DNA of 12,704 nucleotides, from positions 1-12,704 of the forward strand of contig BOBI01000054.1 of NCBI GenBank assembly GCA_026002305.1. The letters are read 5' to 3'. Shown in pieces: positions 7,048 to 12,704 of this stretch; position 1 is the first letter of the stretch; the number at the start of each line of letters is the position of its first letter. This DNA comes from Spirochaetia bacterium (GTDB lineage Bacteria; Spirochaetota; Spirochaetia; Treponematales; Breznakiellaceae). The notes under the pieces are model-generated. The model made no database searches. It had not been told where the DNA came from and saw nothing but the letters and a program-made list of their open reading frames with translations. A program made the translations under genes and the position numbers.

Positions 7048-9327
7048 TTATTCAATTCCTTTTATTGCCGTTAAGCATTTTGCTAACTTGTCAAGAATAT
7101 AAGTTTTATTCTTGATGTTGTTTTCAAGTTCATTGATTTGTTTTTGAACATCTTCAAATAACAACTCAGATATTTTTTGTCGTTTGAGCTTCTTCTCTAT
7201 TTTTTTTAATGTCCCCTCTATCATTGTGCGATACCTTAAATCAAGCTCGCCTAAATACGCATACACTTCTTCAAGAAAATCATTAACTGCATCATTGCGC
7301 AAAGTGCCTGAACGAGTGCCTTTAAACGGCAGGGAAGAAAAATCAAAAAGCGGTATTTCCATATTGTTAAGTACATTGCGTAAAGCATAACGCAACCTGT
7401 CTGTATCATCATTAGCATCATTTCCTATCACAGTTTGATATTCTTCGATAATTGTGCGAGGCATTGATCTTTCCCATTCTTTTTTTGCTTCCTCAACAGA
7501 GTCTGCAAGCCGCATTTGTAAGCCATTAACAAGAGGAAGTAATATGCTGTTATGAACTGCACCGGGTCTAATTGCCGTGTAACTTCTGCTTTTTTCAACA
7601 TATTCACCCATTCCAAAAAACTTAGCAATAGCGCCTATTATGCCGCCTCTTCTTTCATGCCATCTATCTACGCCTTCCTCTGTTTGCGTTCTGGCAGTTG
7701 ATAGAGCTGTTTGTATTTCTGATTTTGTTCCATGTGTAGCGGCTTTTTTGACTGCTTCTTTAAATTTACTAAAACAATCATCAAATGCATCATCTATTGC
7801 ATCAGCCCCACGATACAATCTTTGTTCAAGCTTTGTCTTTTCATCTTGTATTTTTTGTAAATCTTCATTTTTTATTTCTTCTTGTTTTTGTTCGAGAGAT
7901 CTTTGTAGTTCAGTTTTAAATTGTTCAATATTTGATGACTGTGTATCAAGTTGTTCTTTTTGATGTTTTGCAATAATATTATTTTTTTCAGATCGGGCAA
8001 ATTCAATTTTATTTTTGATAAGAGTAATATTACTCAATGAATCAAGATTGGCAAGGTTGGTGTTTTCGCTTTGATCATCTCCAAAATATGCAGGGTAATT
8101 TTTTGAAAGATTACGCCATGCAGTATTCATATCGCCATCCCATGTGTTTTTATTACTAAATCGGAGTTTCATAGCATTGCAAATTGCCGATAACAATATA
8201 AATCTATCGCTGCTTTCATTTACAAGTTTATCAAATTGATCTTTTATTTCCGGGTGATCATTCTTTAATTTTGTTAAATTATTTGTGGCTGTATTAAGTA
8301 GCGTTTTAGAGATACTGGTTTTAGCGGCGTTTAAATCGCCTTTAGCTTCTGCAATAACACTGCCTTGATTTACACCTGAGTCGGCACGAGATGCAACAAG
8401 ATATAATTCTTGAACACCTTCTTTTGAAGAAAGTCTGTCCATCAAATCCATATCATTAGCTGTGATAAAACTTCCGGCAGGGCTTACAATAAACACGACA
8501 TCACACTCGCTTAAATATTCTTCGGTACGCTGTTCACGGGAGCGCACAGGATCATTCACGCCGGGTGTATCTACAACACATATATTTTCTAACGATTTAA
8601 ACTCTTCGCCTGCAAGTTGAATTTCAACGCTTTTTGTATAAGGCATTTTTTTACCGGAATAACCAACATAATCGTTCATCAATCCCATAAGTTCACCTAA
8701 GTTTTTTGCCGCGATCTTTTCGGTAGTTTTGTTACCCATAGTATTAGGGGCAATGCCGGACTTGAGCATACGCTCATATTGATCATAAAAAGCGTCATTA
8801 TGTCCTTTTTCTGACATAGCTTCAACTGCGCTTTTACGAGCATCTTCTTCAATTTCGGTAGCACTTACAGTTTTACCACGTTTTTTATAACGTTCGGTAA
8901 TGTCTTTCTTTTTTTCTTCGTAAAGTTTTTCAAATTCTATTTTGTATGAATTGTGCCCTTTTTTAATATCTTCAATTTCATTAGCGCTAAAGTATTCAAC
9001 ATTTGCAGAAAATGTGTCTCCATAAGTTAAAACTGTAAGAGATGCTGTCATAGGTGTGGCAGCCTTCGGTAAAACATCTTCTCCATTAAAGAAAACTGAA
9101 TTTAAGAGCGAAGATTTTCCAGAGTTTACTTTACCGATAATACCGATGGTTAAAACTTTACCTTTTTCTTTTTCTTCATTAAGTTTTTCGCTTAATTTCT
9201 CTGACGACATCACAGCGTATTCTTTACGGAGGTTTTTCATATCCTCTGTAATGATCTCATCATACTCTGTAATTACACTTTCAAGTTTTTTTAGTTTCTC
9301 TACGATTGGTTCTGACATCTTATTCAT
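7048..9327 (-). CDS. Dynamin-like GTPase B, long form
   Basis: 759 residues. GTPase motifs: P-loop GKVNSGKS (65-72), likely switch I Thr in TPMTASLT (91-98), DTPG (253-256) and a diverged G4, SRAD (313-316). A charged helical insertion (about 115-190) separates switch I from DTPG. Residues about 450-505 are a Gln/Glu/Lys-rich probable coiled coil. A short hydrophobic stretch, GGIIGAIAKFFGMG (561-574), after an RR pair could be a membrane-contacting paddle, and a long helical tail follows (KKIEKKLKRQK...). There is no full transmembrane helix. The ATG at 9327 overlaps the stop of the upstream GTPase gene (ATGAATAA). An alternative ATG at 9318, 1 nt after that stop, gives MSEP..., paralleling the MSEF... 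start of the next gene. Either way translation is coupled. Tandem, unlike dynamins usually act as hetero-oligomers in membrane remodelling. Confidence 0.93.
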   Translation of the reverse strand: MNKMSEPIVEKLKKLESVITEYDEIITEDMKNLRKEYAVMSSEKLSEKLNEEKEKGKVLTIGIIGKVNSGKSSLLNSVFFNGEDVLPKAATPMTASLTVLTYGDTFSANVEYFSANEIEDIKKGHNSYKIEFEKLYEEKKKDITERYKKRGKTVSATEIEEDARKSAVEAMSEKGHNDAFYDQYERMLKSGIAPNTMGNKTTEKIAAKNLGELMGLMNDYVGYSGKKMPYTKSVEIQLAGEEFKSLENICVVDTPGVNDPVRSREQRTEEYLSECDVVFIVSPAGSFITANDMDLMDRLSSKEGVQELYLVASRADSGVNQGSVIAEAKGDLNAAKTSISKTLLNTATNNLTKLKNDHPEIKDQFDKLVNESSDRFILLSAICNAMKLRFSNKNTWDGDMNTAWRNLSKNYPAYFGDDQSENTNLANLDSLSNITLIKNKIEFARSEKNNIIAKHQKEQLDTQSSNIEQFKTELQRSLEQKQEEIKNEDLQKIQDEKTKLEQRLYRGADAIDDAFDDCFSKFKEAVKKAATHGTKSEIQTALSTARTQTEEGVDRWHERRGGIIGAIAKFFGMGEYVEKSRSYTAIRPGAVHNSILLPLVNGLQMRLADSVEEAKKEWERSMPRTIIEEYQTVIGNDANDDTDRLRYALRNVLNNMEIPLFDFSSLPFKGTRSGTLRNDAVNDFLEEVYAYLGELDLRYRTMIEGTLKKIEKKLKRQKISELLFEDVQKQINELENNIKNKTYILDKLAKCLTAIKGIE

Positions 9328-11020
9328 CCATTATTTTATTTGTCAGTGCTTGCACATTGTTACGAATATTATTCAGTTCAGTAATTTCTTGTTGTATTTC
9401 GTTTGCCGCCGTTTTTTTCAATTCGATAGCATTAGCAACTTCTGCTTTTTGTGCGTTTATCTTTTCTTCATATTGATCTCTAATTTGTTCGATCATAATT
9501 TTTATATGCTCATCAAGATTGGCTTGTATATCAGATTGAAGCCTAAGTTTAATTCCGGGGAAAATTTCTGTTAGAAATTTATTACGCAATGTTTCAATCT
9601 GTTTCTGTTTTTGAAAATTAGCAATTAGCGGAATAATAACCATTGGTAGTAGAACAGCAATTATATCACCAACCGGTCCCAAAAATATTGTCGCCACAGC
9701 GGCAAGACCGGTAGCTCCGGCACGCGTCTTACTGTTATCTGGATCTGTCCACTTATCGGCTAGTGTTTGTAATGTTGAAAATGTAGTTTGTACAGAGACA
9801 GTCATATTTTGTGCATAGTTCTCATCTATTGCACAGTCCTTCATGATTCTATCAATCCCGCTAACTTCAAGCGCAAAGTCAGATGCAATTTGATTGCCAA
9901 TATCGCCAAGTTTACTTTTTACAGATGTTGCAAGTGTCATCTGGATTATTTCATTTAAGCGGCGTGAGGTGCTATCAGAATCACCTTTTACAGCCATATT
10001 TACTAATTCATCAAGCGAAGAATCAAGCGCCCTTCCAATGTCTTTGTTTACCACCGATGTTACAAATCCGCCGGAATAGCGAGCTTGCACATTCAAAATC
10101 ATATCATCGGCTTTACGTTGTATCTTTAGTACGCTTTCTTCCATTTCTTTTATAAGCGCTTTGTTTGAATCCAGCGTAGCCTTTGCAGCCCTAATGCGTG
10201 TGTTTAACGCATCAATTAAAGCATAGCAATGTTCTTTTAATGGCTCTTTGAATAACCTAAAGAAAAGCTTATCAATGTCTATACTTTTAAGCACTTGAAC
10301 AACTGCCTCGCCTGATTCATTACCGATAGAAAGTATTGGAACATCAAGCTCAATATTGCGGTCAATCACAGCATGACATTCTTTTGTAATTTTTTCGACA
10401 TCGGCTTGCGAGCGCAAATTTACTTTTGTAAGGAAAAATGAAAAACTTCCACCGATTTCGTCTATAAACTTTATACGTCGTAAAACAGATTTTGAAACGG
10501 TTCCATCTTCTACATCAGAAAGTACTATGTAATGACAACCTCTACCCAAATATTCATTGATGGCTTTGTTGTGTTGGTCTAATGGTGAGTCAAAACCCGG
10601 CATATCAACAAGTATAAGCGGTTCTAATTCCTTGATTATATCGCTATTCAAAAAAAGACGCGCAAATTTATAATCTGCCGCTTTGTCTTTTACGATAGTT
10701 ATTTCATTCACGGTGTAACGTTTTATTGTGCCGTCATTTTTTATAGCTTCAATATATTCTTCTACTGCATAATGCAATTCAGTTGCTAAAGAAGTTTCCG
10801 GCGTGATAGCAACAGGTAATATATCACTTCCAATAATTTTATTTATCAGCGTTGATTTACCTGCGCTAAATGCACCGACAACAGGAACAATCAACTCTTG
10901 ATTCTGTGCCATTTCTTTAAGGCTTGTAACTTTTTGTTGAATGTCTTCCACATTCGCCGTTTTTGCATTTTCAAAAACTAAATCGCAAAATTCAATTACT
11001 TTTTTTTGAGCGTTTATCAT
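9320..11020 (-). CDS. Dynamin-like GTPase A with hydrophobic membrane segment
   Basis: 566 residues, first gene of the operon. GTPase motifs: P-loop GAFSAGKS (49-56), likely switch I Thr in ITPETS (73-76), DMPG (139-142) and TKVN (198-201). The helical stalk region (about 260-430) is followed by an approximately 35-residue hydrophobic segment at 434-468 (GLAAVATIFLGPVGDII... to VIIPLIANF), then a charged coiled-coil-like tail. This is the layout of bacterial dynamin-like proteins, where the hydrophobic tip inserts into lipid. The length is close to that of LeoA of enterotoxigenic E. coli, also the first named of three dynamin genes, but orthology is not established. The start at 11020 has only a weak GAAG site. 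It diverges from the broken regulator at 11056, with 35 bp between them. Its end overlaps the next GTPase gene by 8 bp. Confidence 0.93.
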   Translation of the reverse strand: MINAQKKVIEFCDLVFENAKTANVEDIQQKVTSLKEMAQNQELIVPVVGAFSAGKSTLINKIIGSDILPVAITPETSLATELHYAVEEYIEAIKNDGTIKRYTVNEITIVKDKAADYKFARLFLNSDIIKELEPLILVDMPGFDSPLDQHNKAINEYLGRGCHYIVLSDVEDGTVSKSVLRRIKFIDEIGGSFSFFLTKVNLRSQADVEKITKECHAVIDRNIELDVPILSIGNESGEAVVQVLKSIDIDKLFFRLFKEPLKEHCYALIDALNTRIRAAKATLDSNKALIKEMEESVLKIQRKADDMILNVQARYSGGFVTSVVNKDIGRALDSSLDELVNMAVKGDSDSTSRRLNEIIQMTLATSVKSKLGDIGNQIASDFALEVSGIDRIMKDCAIDENYAQNMTVSVQTTFSTLQTLADKWTDPDNSKTRAGATGLAAVATIFLGPVGDIIAVLLPMVIIPLIANFQKQKQIETLRNKFLTEIFPGIKLRLQSDIQANLDEHIKIMIEQIRDQYEEKINAQKAEVANAIELKKTAANEIQQEITELNNIRNNVQALTNKIMDE

Positions 11021-11055
11021 ACTTATAACTTCTTTTTTCTAAGGGTAACCAATAA
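11021..11055 (-). promoter_or_regulatory. Intergenic start region of the dynamin operon
   Basis: Only 35 bp separate the first dynamin gene from the divergent regulator remnant, so the operon promoter must lie here or inside the remnant. On the minus strand TTGCAA (about 11069-11064) is a plausible -35 box, but the sequence 17 bp later (TACCCT) is a poor -10 box. I therefore mark the region and not a defined promoter. The regulator's missing 5' end would have occupied this area. Confidence 0.25.
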
Positions 11056-11349
11056 TTGAACCTTTTGCAACCGCAATTTTCTAAAATTACGGCGCTTTCC
11101 ACCGGTTACCTTGCCGGAGTGGAAACGGAAAAACGCAAGGTGAATAAGCGGCTTGTCAAACTTACCTGTTCGGCGTTCAGTGTGAATGAAACATGGCTCG
11201 AAACAGGTAAAGGTGAGATGTTCATCGAAAACCCCGAAGAACAGTTCTCCAAGCTCGTAGGACTTTTCAAGGAGCTTCAGCCTCGTTTTCAAGACTTCAT
11301 ACTTAAACAAATAGACCACTTGCTGTCCATTCAGGACAAAAACAATTAA
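11056..11349 (+). pseudogene. HTH (XRE-type) transcriptional regulator, N-terminally truncated
   Basis: A 97-codon frame from TTG reads LLQPQFSKITALSTGYLAGVE, then EKRKVNKRLVKLTCSAFSVNETWLETGKGEMF and a helical tail that ends QIDHLLSIQDKNN. The recognition-helix part of an XRE-like domain and the VNE-WL-TG-GEMF motif are intact. The first helix and the usual start (about 15-20 residues) are absent: an in-frame TAA lies immediately before the TTG. LRVTNN can be read in another frame at 11039-11056, compatible with a frameshift or deletion there. It is divergent from the dynamin operon, the classical place for a local repressor, but as it stands DNA binding would be impaired. It could still be made from the TTG start. 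Its last 60 or so bases recur at 12291-12377. Confidence 0.6.
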
Positions 11350-11370
11350 CATACCGAAAGTTTACTACAC
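11284..11370 (+). repeat. 87-bp direct repeat, left copy
   Basis: This is the 3' end of the regulator remnant (from RFQDFILKQ) plus about 20 bp past its stop. It matches 12291-12377 at 85 of 87 positions, the two differences being A/C in the ATAGACC/ATCGACC stretch and C/T in CATTCAGG/CATTTAGG. The two copies flank the HEPN/MNT pair in the same orientation. Confidence 0.9.
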
Positions 11371-11378
11371 GCAGTCTA

Positions 11379-11396
11379 TCAAATAATGCTAGAGGT
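11379..11396 (+). repeat. Boundary repeat copy 2 (TCAnATAATGCTAGAGGT)
   Basis: TCAAATAATGCTAGAGGT differs from copy 1 (2112-2129) at one position. It lies 9 bp past the 87-bp repeat and 34 bp beyond the stop of the HEPN gene on the minus strand. Confidence 0.6.
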
Positions 11397-11430
11397 GAAG
11401 ATTTTTTATAAATATTTTTATGATTTTTAC

Positions 11431-11835
11431 CTAACCAGCAATAAATGAGCAGTCCGCTTGCGATTCGATAAACGCTTTTATATCTTTTGCATATTGAAGG
11501 GCGAGGCGGACATCATTATCGTTAATTTGTAATTCATTTGGATAGCGCGGTAAAACACTAAACCGGTTTATAAAAGTGCATTTTGAAAGCAAGGTTGAAA
11601 AATCACTTTGAATACTCACACATAGGTTAAGTAATTGAACTAAGTCATGTATTTTAGGAGGAATAGTATCGTGTAAAAACATAAAACCTTTTAGATACTT
11701 TTCAACTGATTGTTGACAGTGAAAACACACAATTTCGTCAGGGACAGGATGCATATTATTCAACAGTATCTCTGCAGATGTTAAATCTTTACCGGCAATG
11801 TCAAACCACTGTCTTAGTTCTTCTTCTTTATCCAT
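11431..11835 (-). CDS. HEPN domain protein, toxin-type partner of MNT
   Basis: 134 residues with the HEPN layout: FDIAGKDLTSAEILL (11-25), then the CFHCQQSVEKYLKGFM helix (37-52), KIHDLVQLL (61-69), and a late RYPNE plus helical DVRLALQYAKDI end. It pairs with the nucleotidyltransferase encoded just upstream, overlapping it by 8 bp, with AGGAGGG about 11 nt before the ATG. HEPN/MNT pairs are an established prokaryotic toxin-antitoxin type in which HEPN is usually an RNase and the MNT protein adds nucleotides to it. The Rx4-6H motif of RNase-active HEPN proteins is not found in this chain. It belongs instead to the QQ-E-K...HDL subgroup, so RNase activity is uncertain and it may be a substrate-binding subunit. 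There is no signal peptide. It ends about 35 bp from the boundary word at 11383-11396. Confidence 0.9.
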   Translation of the reverse strand: MDKEEELRQWFDIAGKDLTSAEILLNNMHPVPDEIVCFHCQQSVEKYLKGFMFLHDTIPPKIHDLVQLLNLCVSIQSDFSTLLSKCTFINRFSVLPRYPNELQINDNDVRLALQYAKDIKAFIESQADCSFIAG

Positions 11836-12160
11836 AAAGCTTTATGCCCTCCTGCGCGATTGTCCTTTCTATTGTTATACCGGTCTTTCGTGCACTAAAT
11901 CTATTTGATTTTATTGCTAAAATATCAAGCGGCTTTGAACGTTTAAAGCCTATAGCTAAATCCATTGCCATCATCGCATCTATATCACGAATTGGCGCAT
12001 CGTCTTTTAAGACAACATATAAATCAAAATCGGAATCTTTGTGAGGGGTTCCATAGGCATAAGAGCCAAACAGATAGATTTGTTCTACCGGCACTGTTTC
12101 AACAATAATTTTTGTAAGCATATCCAGTTCTTGTTTGATTGCTGTAATATCGTTTTGCAT
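11828..12160 (-). CDS. Minimal nucleotidyltransferase (MNT), antitoxin-type partner of HEPN
   Basis: 110 residues. The polymerase-beta-type nucleotidyltransferase signature is clear: LFGSYAYG followed by SDFDLYVV (about residues 30-50), where the GS and the two Asp of DFD bind nucleotide and metal. A later KPLDILAI (about 76-83) supplies the usual third acidic position. The size fits the minimal nucleotidyltransferases paired with HEPN proteins. In the studied MntA/HepT type the enzyme AMPylates the HEPN toxin; that activity here is inferred from the family. The ATG at 12160 has AGGAG 6 nt upstream, and the gene overlaps the HEPN gene by 8 bp, so the two are translated together. A TATAAT hexamer lies at 12183-12178. 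Confidence 0.92.
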   Translation of the reverse strand: MQNDITAIKQELDMLTKIIVETVPVEQIYLFGSYAYGTPHKDSDFDLYVVLKDDAPIRDIDAMMAMDLAIGFKRSKPLDILAIKSNRFSARKTGITIERTIAQEGIKLYG

Positions 12161-12177
12161 TATTTGCTCCTATAATA

Positions 12178-12183
12178 ATTATA
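12178..12183 (-). promoter_or_regulatory. Possible -10 box of the MNT/HEPN pair
   Basis: TATAAT on the minus strand, 17 nt before the MNT start codon. Transcription starting about 7 nt downstream would leave a very short leader that still contains the AGGAG site. No good -35 box is visible at 16-18 bp, so the call is tentative. Confidence 0.3.
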
Positions 12184-12239
12184 CGTAATGTACACTTCCG
12201 GTATCTGTAAAGGTAACACAATTAAGTGCTTTACTCAAC

Positions 12240-12267
12240 ATCTCAACTACCACATCTCAACTACCAC
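12240..12267 (+). repeat. Two tandem copies of a 14-bp unit
   Basis: ATCTCAACTACCAC occurs twice, perfectly and without a spacer, in the non-coding stretch between the MNT start and the right copy of the 87-bp repeat. The unit is not a multiple of three and no frame crosses it. It looks like local slippage or a small operator-like direct repeat. Confidence 0.6.
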
Positions 12268-12290
12268 CTGCGGTGAAAACAAAAATAACA

Positions 12291-12377
12291 CGTTTTCAAG
12301 ACTTCATACTTAAACAAATCGACCACTTGCTGTCCATTTAGGACAAAAACAATTAACATACCGAAAGTTTACTACAC
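12291..12377 (+). pseudogene. 87-bp direct repeat, right copy: fragment of the HTH regulator 3' end
   Basis: The sequence encodes RFQDFILKQIDHLLSI and then a TAG where the left copy has CAG, so even the fragment carries a premature stop. The match to 11284-11370 (85/87) begins sharply at CGTTTTCAAG, and nothing upstream resembles the regulator. It is a broken duplicate that marks the right side of the HEPN/MNT module. Confidence 0.8.
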
Positions 12378-12383
12378 ATGGTC

Positions 12384-12412
12384 GACTTTTCAGTTCTTTG
12401 GGCGGAAAAGTC
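12384..12412 (+). repeat. Perfect 8-bp inverted repeat with 13-nt loop
   Basis: GACTTTTC (12384-12391) and GAAAAGTC (12405-12412) can pair. The hairpin lies between the 87-bp repeat and the boundary word, in a segment of about 25 bp that the left copy lacks. No T-run follows on either strand, so it is not a standard terminator. Confidence 0.5.
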
Positions 12413-12424
12413 AAATAATGCTAG
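12411..12424 (+). repeat. Boundary repeat copy 3 (TCAAATAATGCTAG)
   Basis: TCAAATAATGCTAG is identical to the first 14 bp of copy 2 (11379-11392) and then diverges (TGACAG instead of AGGT). It lies 26 bp beyond the stop of the TPR remnant on the minus strand. Confidence 0.55.
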
Positions 12425-12450
12425 TGACAGCCGAAAAATTACATTTCTAG

Positions 12451-12585
12451 TCATATATTCGCCTTTAGTTTTTTCTTGATTATTTCAATTGATTCTTTGC
12501 AATATTCAATATCATCGCCATTATTCTTAGTATCAAGAAGGTTTATCGCCTTCTCAAAGTCGGTAATAGCAAGTTCATGTCCTGC
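12451..12585 (-). pseudogene. C-terminal remnant of a TPR protein
   Basis: 45 codons including the stop, reading GHELAITDFEKAINLLD and then a charged helical tail ending KKKLKANI before TGA. This is half a tetratricopeptide repeat with its capping helix, typical of the end of a TPR protein. Upstream in the same frame a TAG at 12588-12586 stops the reading, and the sequence beyond belongs to an insertion sequence, so the gene was probably cut by that insertion. It is not the end of the large TPR protein at 3114-5789, whose C-terminus differs (EDRPFLKKF). It could be the relic of a third TPR gene. Confidence 0.6.
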
Positions 12586-12600
12586 CTACGATGAACTTGC
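12569..12600 (+). repeat. Perfect 10-bp inverted repeat at the insertion junction
   Basis: GCAAGTTCAT (12569-12578) and ATGAACTTGC (12591-12600) are separated by 12 nt. The left arm is TPR coding sequence and the right arm is probably the start of the insertion sequence, so the pairing spans the junction. Confidence 0.6.
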
Positions 12601-12704
12601 CGTTATAGGGGATAGCGTATAAGGTGGTATACCAGAAGACCATAGGAGAAGAGTATGGGTACGAGGAAGAGGTATACCCCCGAGGAGAAGGTAAGCATAC
12701 TCCG
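12586..12704 (+). mobile_element. Left end of an insertion sequence, continues past the window
   Basis: TPR coding sequence stops near 12585. What follows is a short leader, about 70 bp, and then a transposase start. The exact IS end is not certain: candidates begin TGAACTTGCCG at 12592 or a few bases to the left. The right end and any target duplication lie outside the window. Confidence 0.55.
12655..12704 (+). CDS. Transposase N-terminus (OrfA-like, HTH_Tnp_1 type), partial
   Basis: The reading frame from ATG at 12655 gives MGTRKRYTPEEKVSIL and runs off the window. The RKRYTxEEKvxIL pattern is the usual beginning of the small helix-turn-helix OrfA proteins of IS3-family and related elements, which bind the IS ends. 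AGGAGA lies about 7 nt upstream of the ATG. Only 16 full codons are visible, so the IS family is an inference from this motif. It is the only apparently intact plus-strand gene in the window. Confidence 0.65.
   Translation, partial: MGTRKRYTPEEKVSIL

Noticed and set aside
7047..7055. TTG at 7055 as the start of GTPase C
   Set aside because: The ribosome site AAAGGA would be only about 1 nt away; the ATG at 7046 has normal spacing.
9056..9574. 172-codon open frame on the plus strand
   Set aside because: It is antisense to the P-loop region of GTPase B and the tail of GTPase A, and its Phe/Ser-rich low-complexity sequence is typical of a shadow frame.
11023..11352. 109-codon open frame on the minus strand opposite the regulator remnant
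   Set aside because: The plus-strand frame shows a clear HTH regulator sequence with family motifs; the minus frame resembles nothing and is its shadow.
12240..12267. Tandem 14-mers as a CRISPR array
   Set aside because: There are only two units, with no spacer between them, and no cas genes nearby.
12384..12412. Inverted repeat as a transcription terminator
   Set aside because: The stem is short and AT-rich, and no T-run follows on either strand.
2112..12424. Boundary words as integron attC sites
   Set aside because: They sit downstream of each module as attC sites would, but no RYYYAAC/GTTRRRY pair with a foldable palindrome is visible around them.

Overview
The window is AT-rich, and almost every gene reads on the minus strand. 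Good Shine-Dalgarno sequences (AGGAGG, AAGGAG) precede most genes, which argues against Bacteroidota. The abundance of DYxxAI-type TPR proteins and the style of the broken HTH regulator (STGYLAGVE...VNKRL) suggest a host-associated spirochaete such as Treponema, with a clostridium as the alternative. This assignment is an impression from protein style and carries low confidence. The content is that of an accessory or defence-type island.

Layout from right to left, the direction of most transcription. At 12.59-12.70 kb a transposase gene starts, in an insertion sequence that has cut off the C-terminal tail of a TPR gene (12451-12585). At 11431-12160 there is an MNT nucleotidyltransferase/HEPN toxin-antitoxin pair. 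It is flanked by an 87-bp direct repeat (85/87 identical), which is the 3' end of an HTH regulator gene. The right copy is a fragment with a premature stop. The left copy is an N-terminally truncated regulator (11056-11349, +) that diverges from the next operon.

The main feature is a tight operon at 11020-3114. It encodes three different dynamin-like GTPases (566, 759 and about 414 residues), then an 891-residue protein with an N-terminal domain, one membrane helix and about 20 TPRs. The genes overlap or are separated by 1-12 bp. Three consecutive dynamins recall LeoABC of enterotoxigenic E. coli. The attached single-pass TPR protein is the part I do not recognise from a described system. A membrane-remodelling or membrane-surveillance machine, possibly for phage defence, is the working inference.

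Next comes a three-gene module (3062-2122): a DUF3990 ADP-ribosyltransferase-fold protein, an unassigned 79-residue protein and a DUF3791 protein, most likely a toxin-antitoxin system. Last is a run of two small proteins made of five tandem Cys3His (putative zinc) units, followed by a long TPR protein that runs off the left edge.

A 14-bp word, ATAATGCTAGAGGT, lies just past the last gene of the DUF3990 module and of the HEPN module. A shorter version (ATAATGCTAG) follows the TPR remnant. Together with the repeated regulator fragments, this suggests the island was assembled from modules that share boundary sequences.
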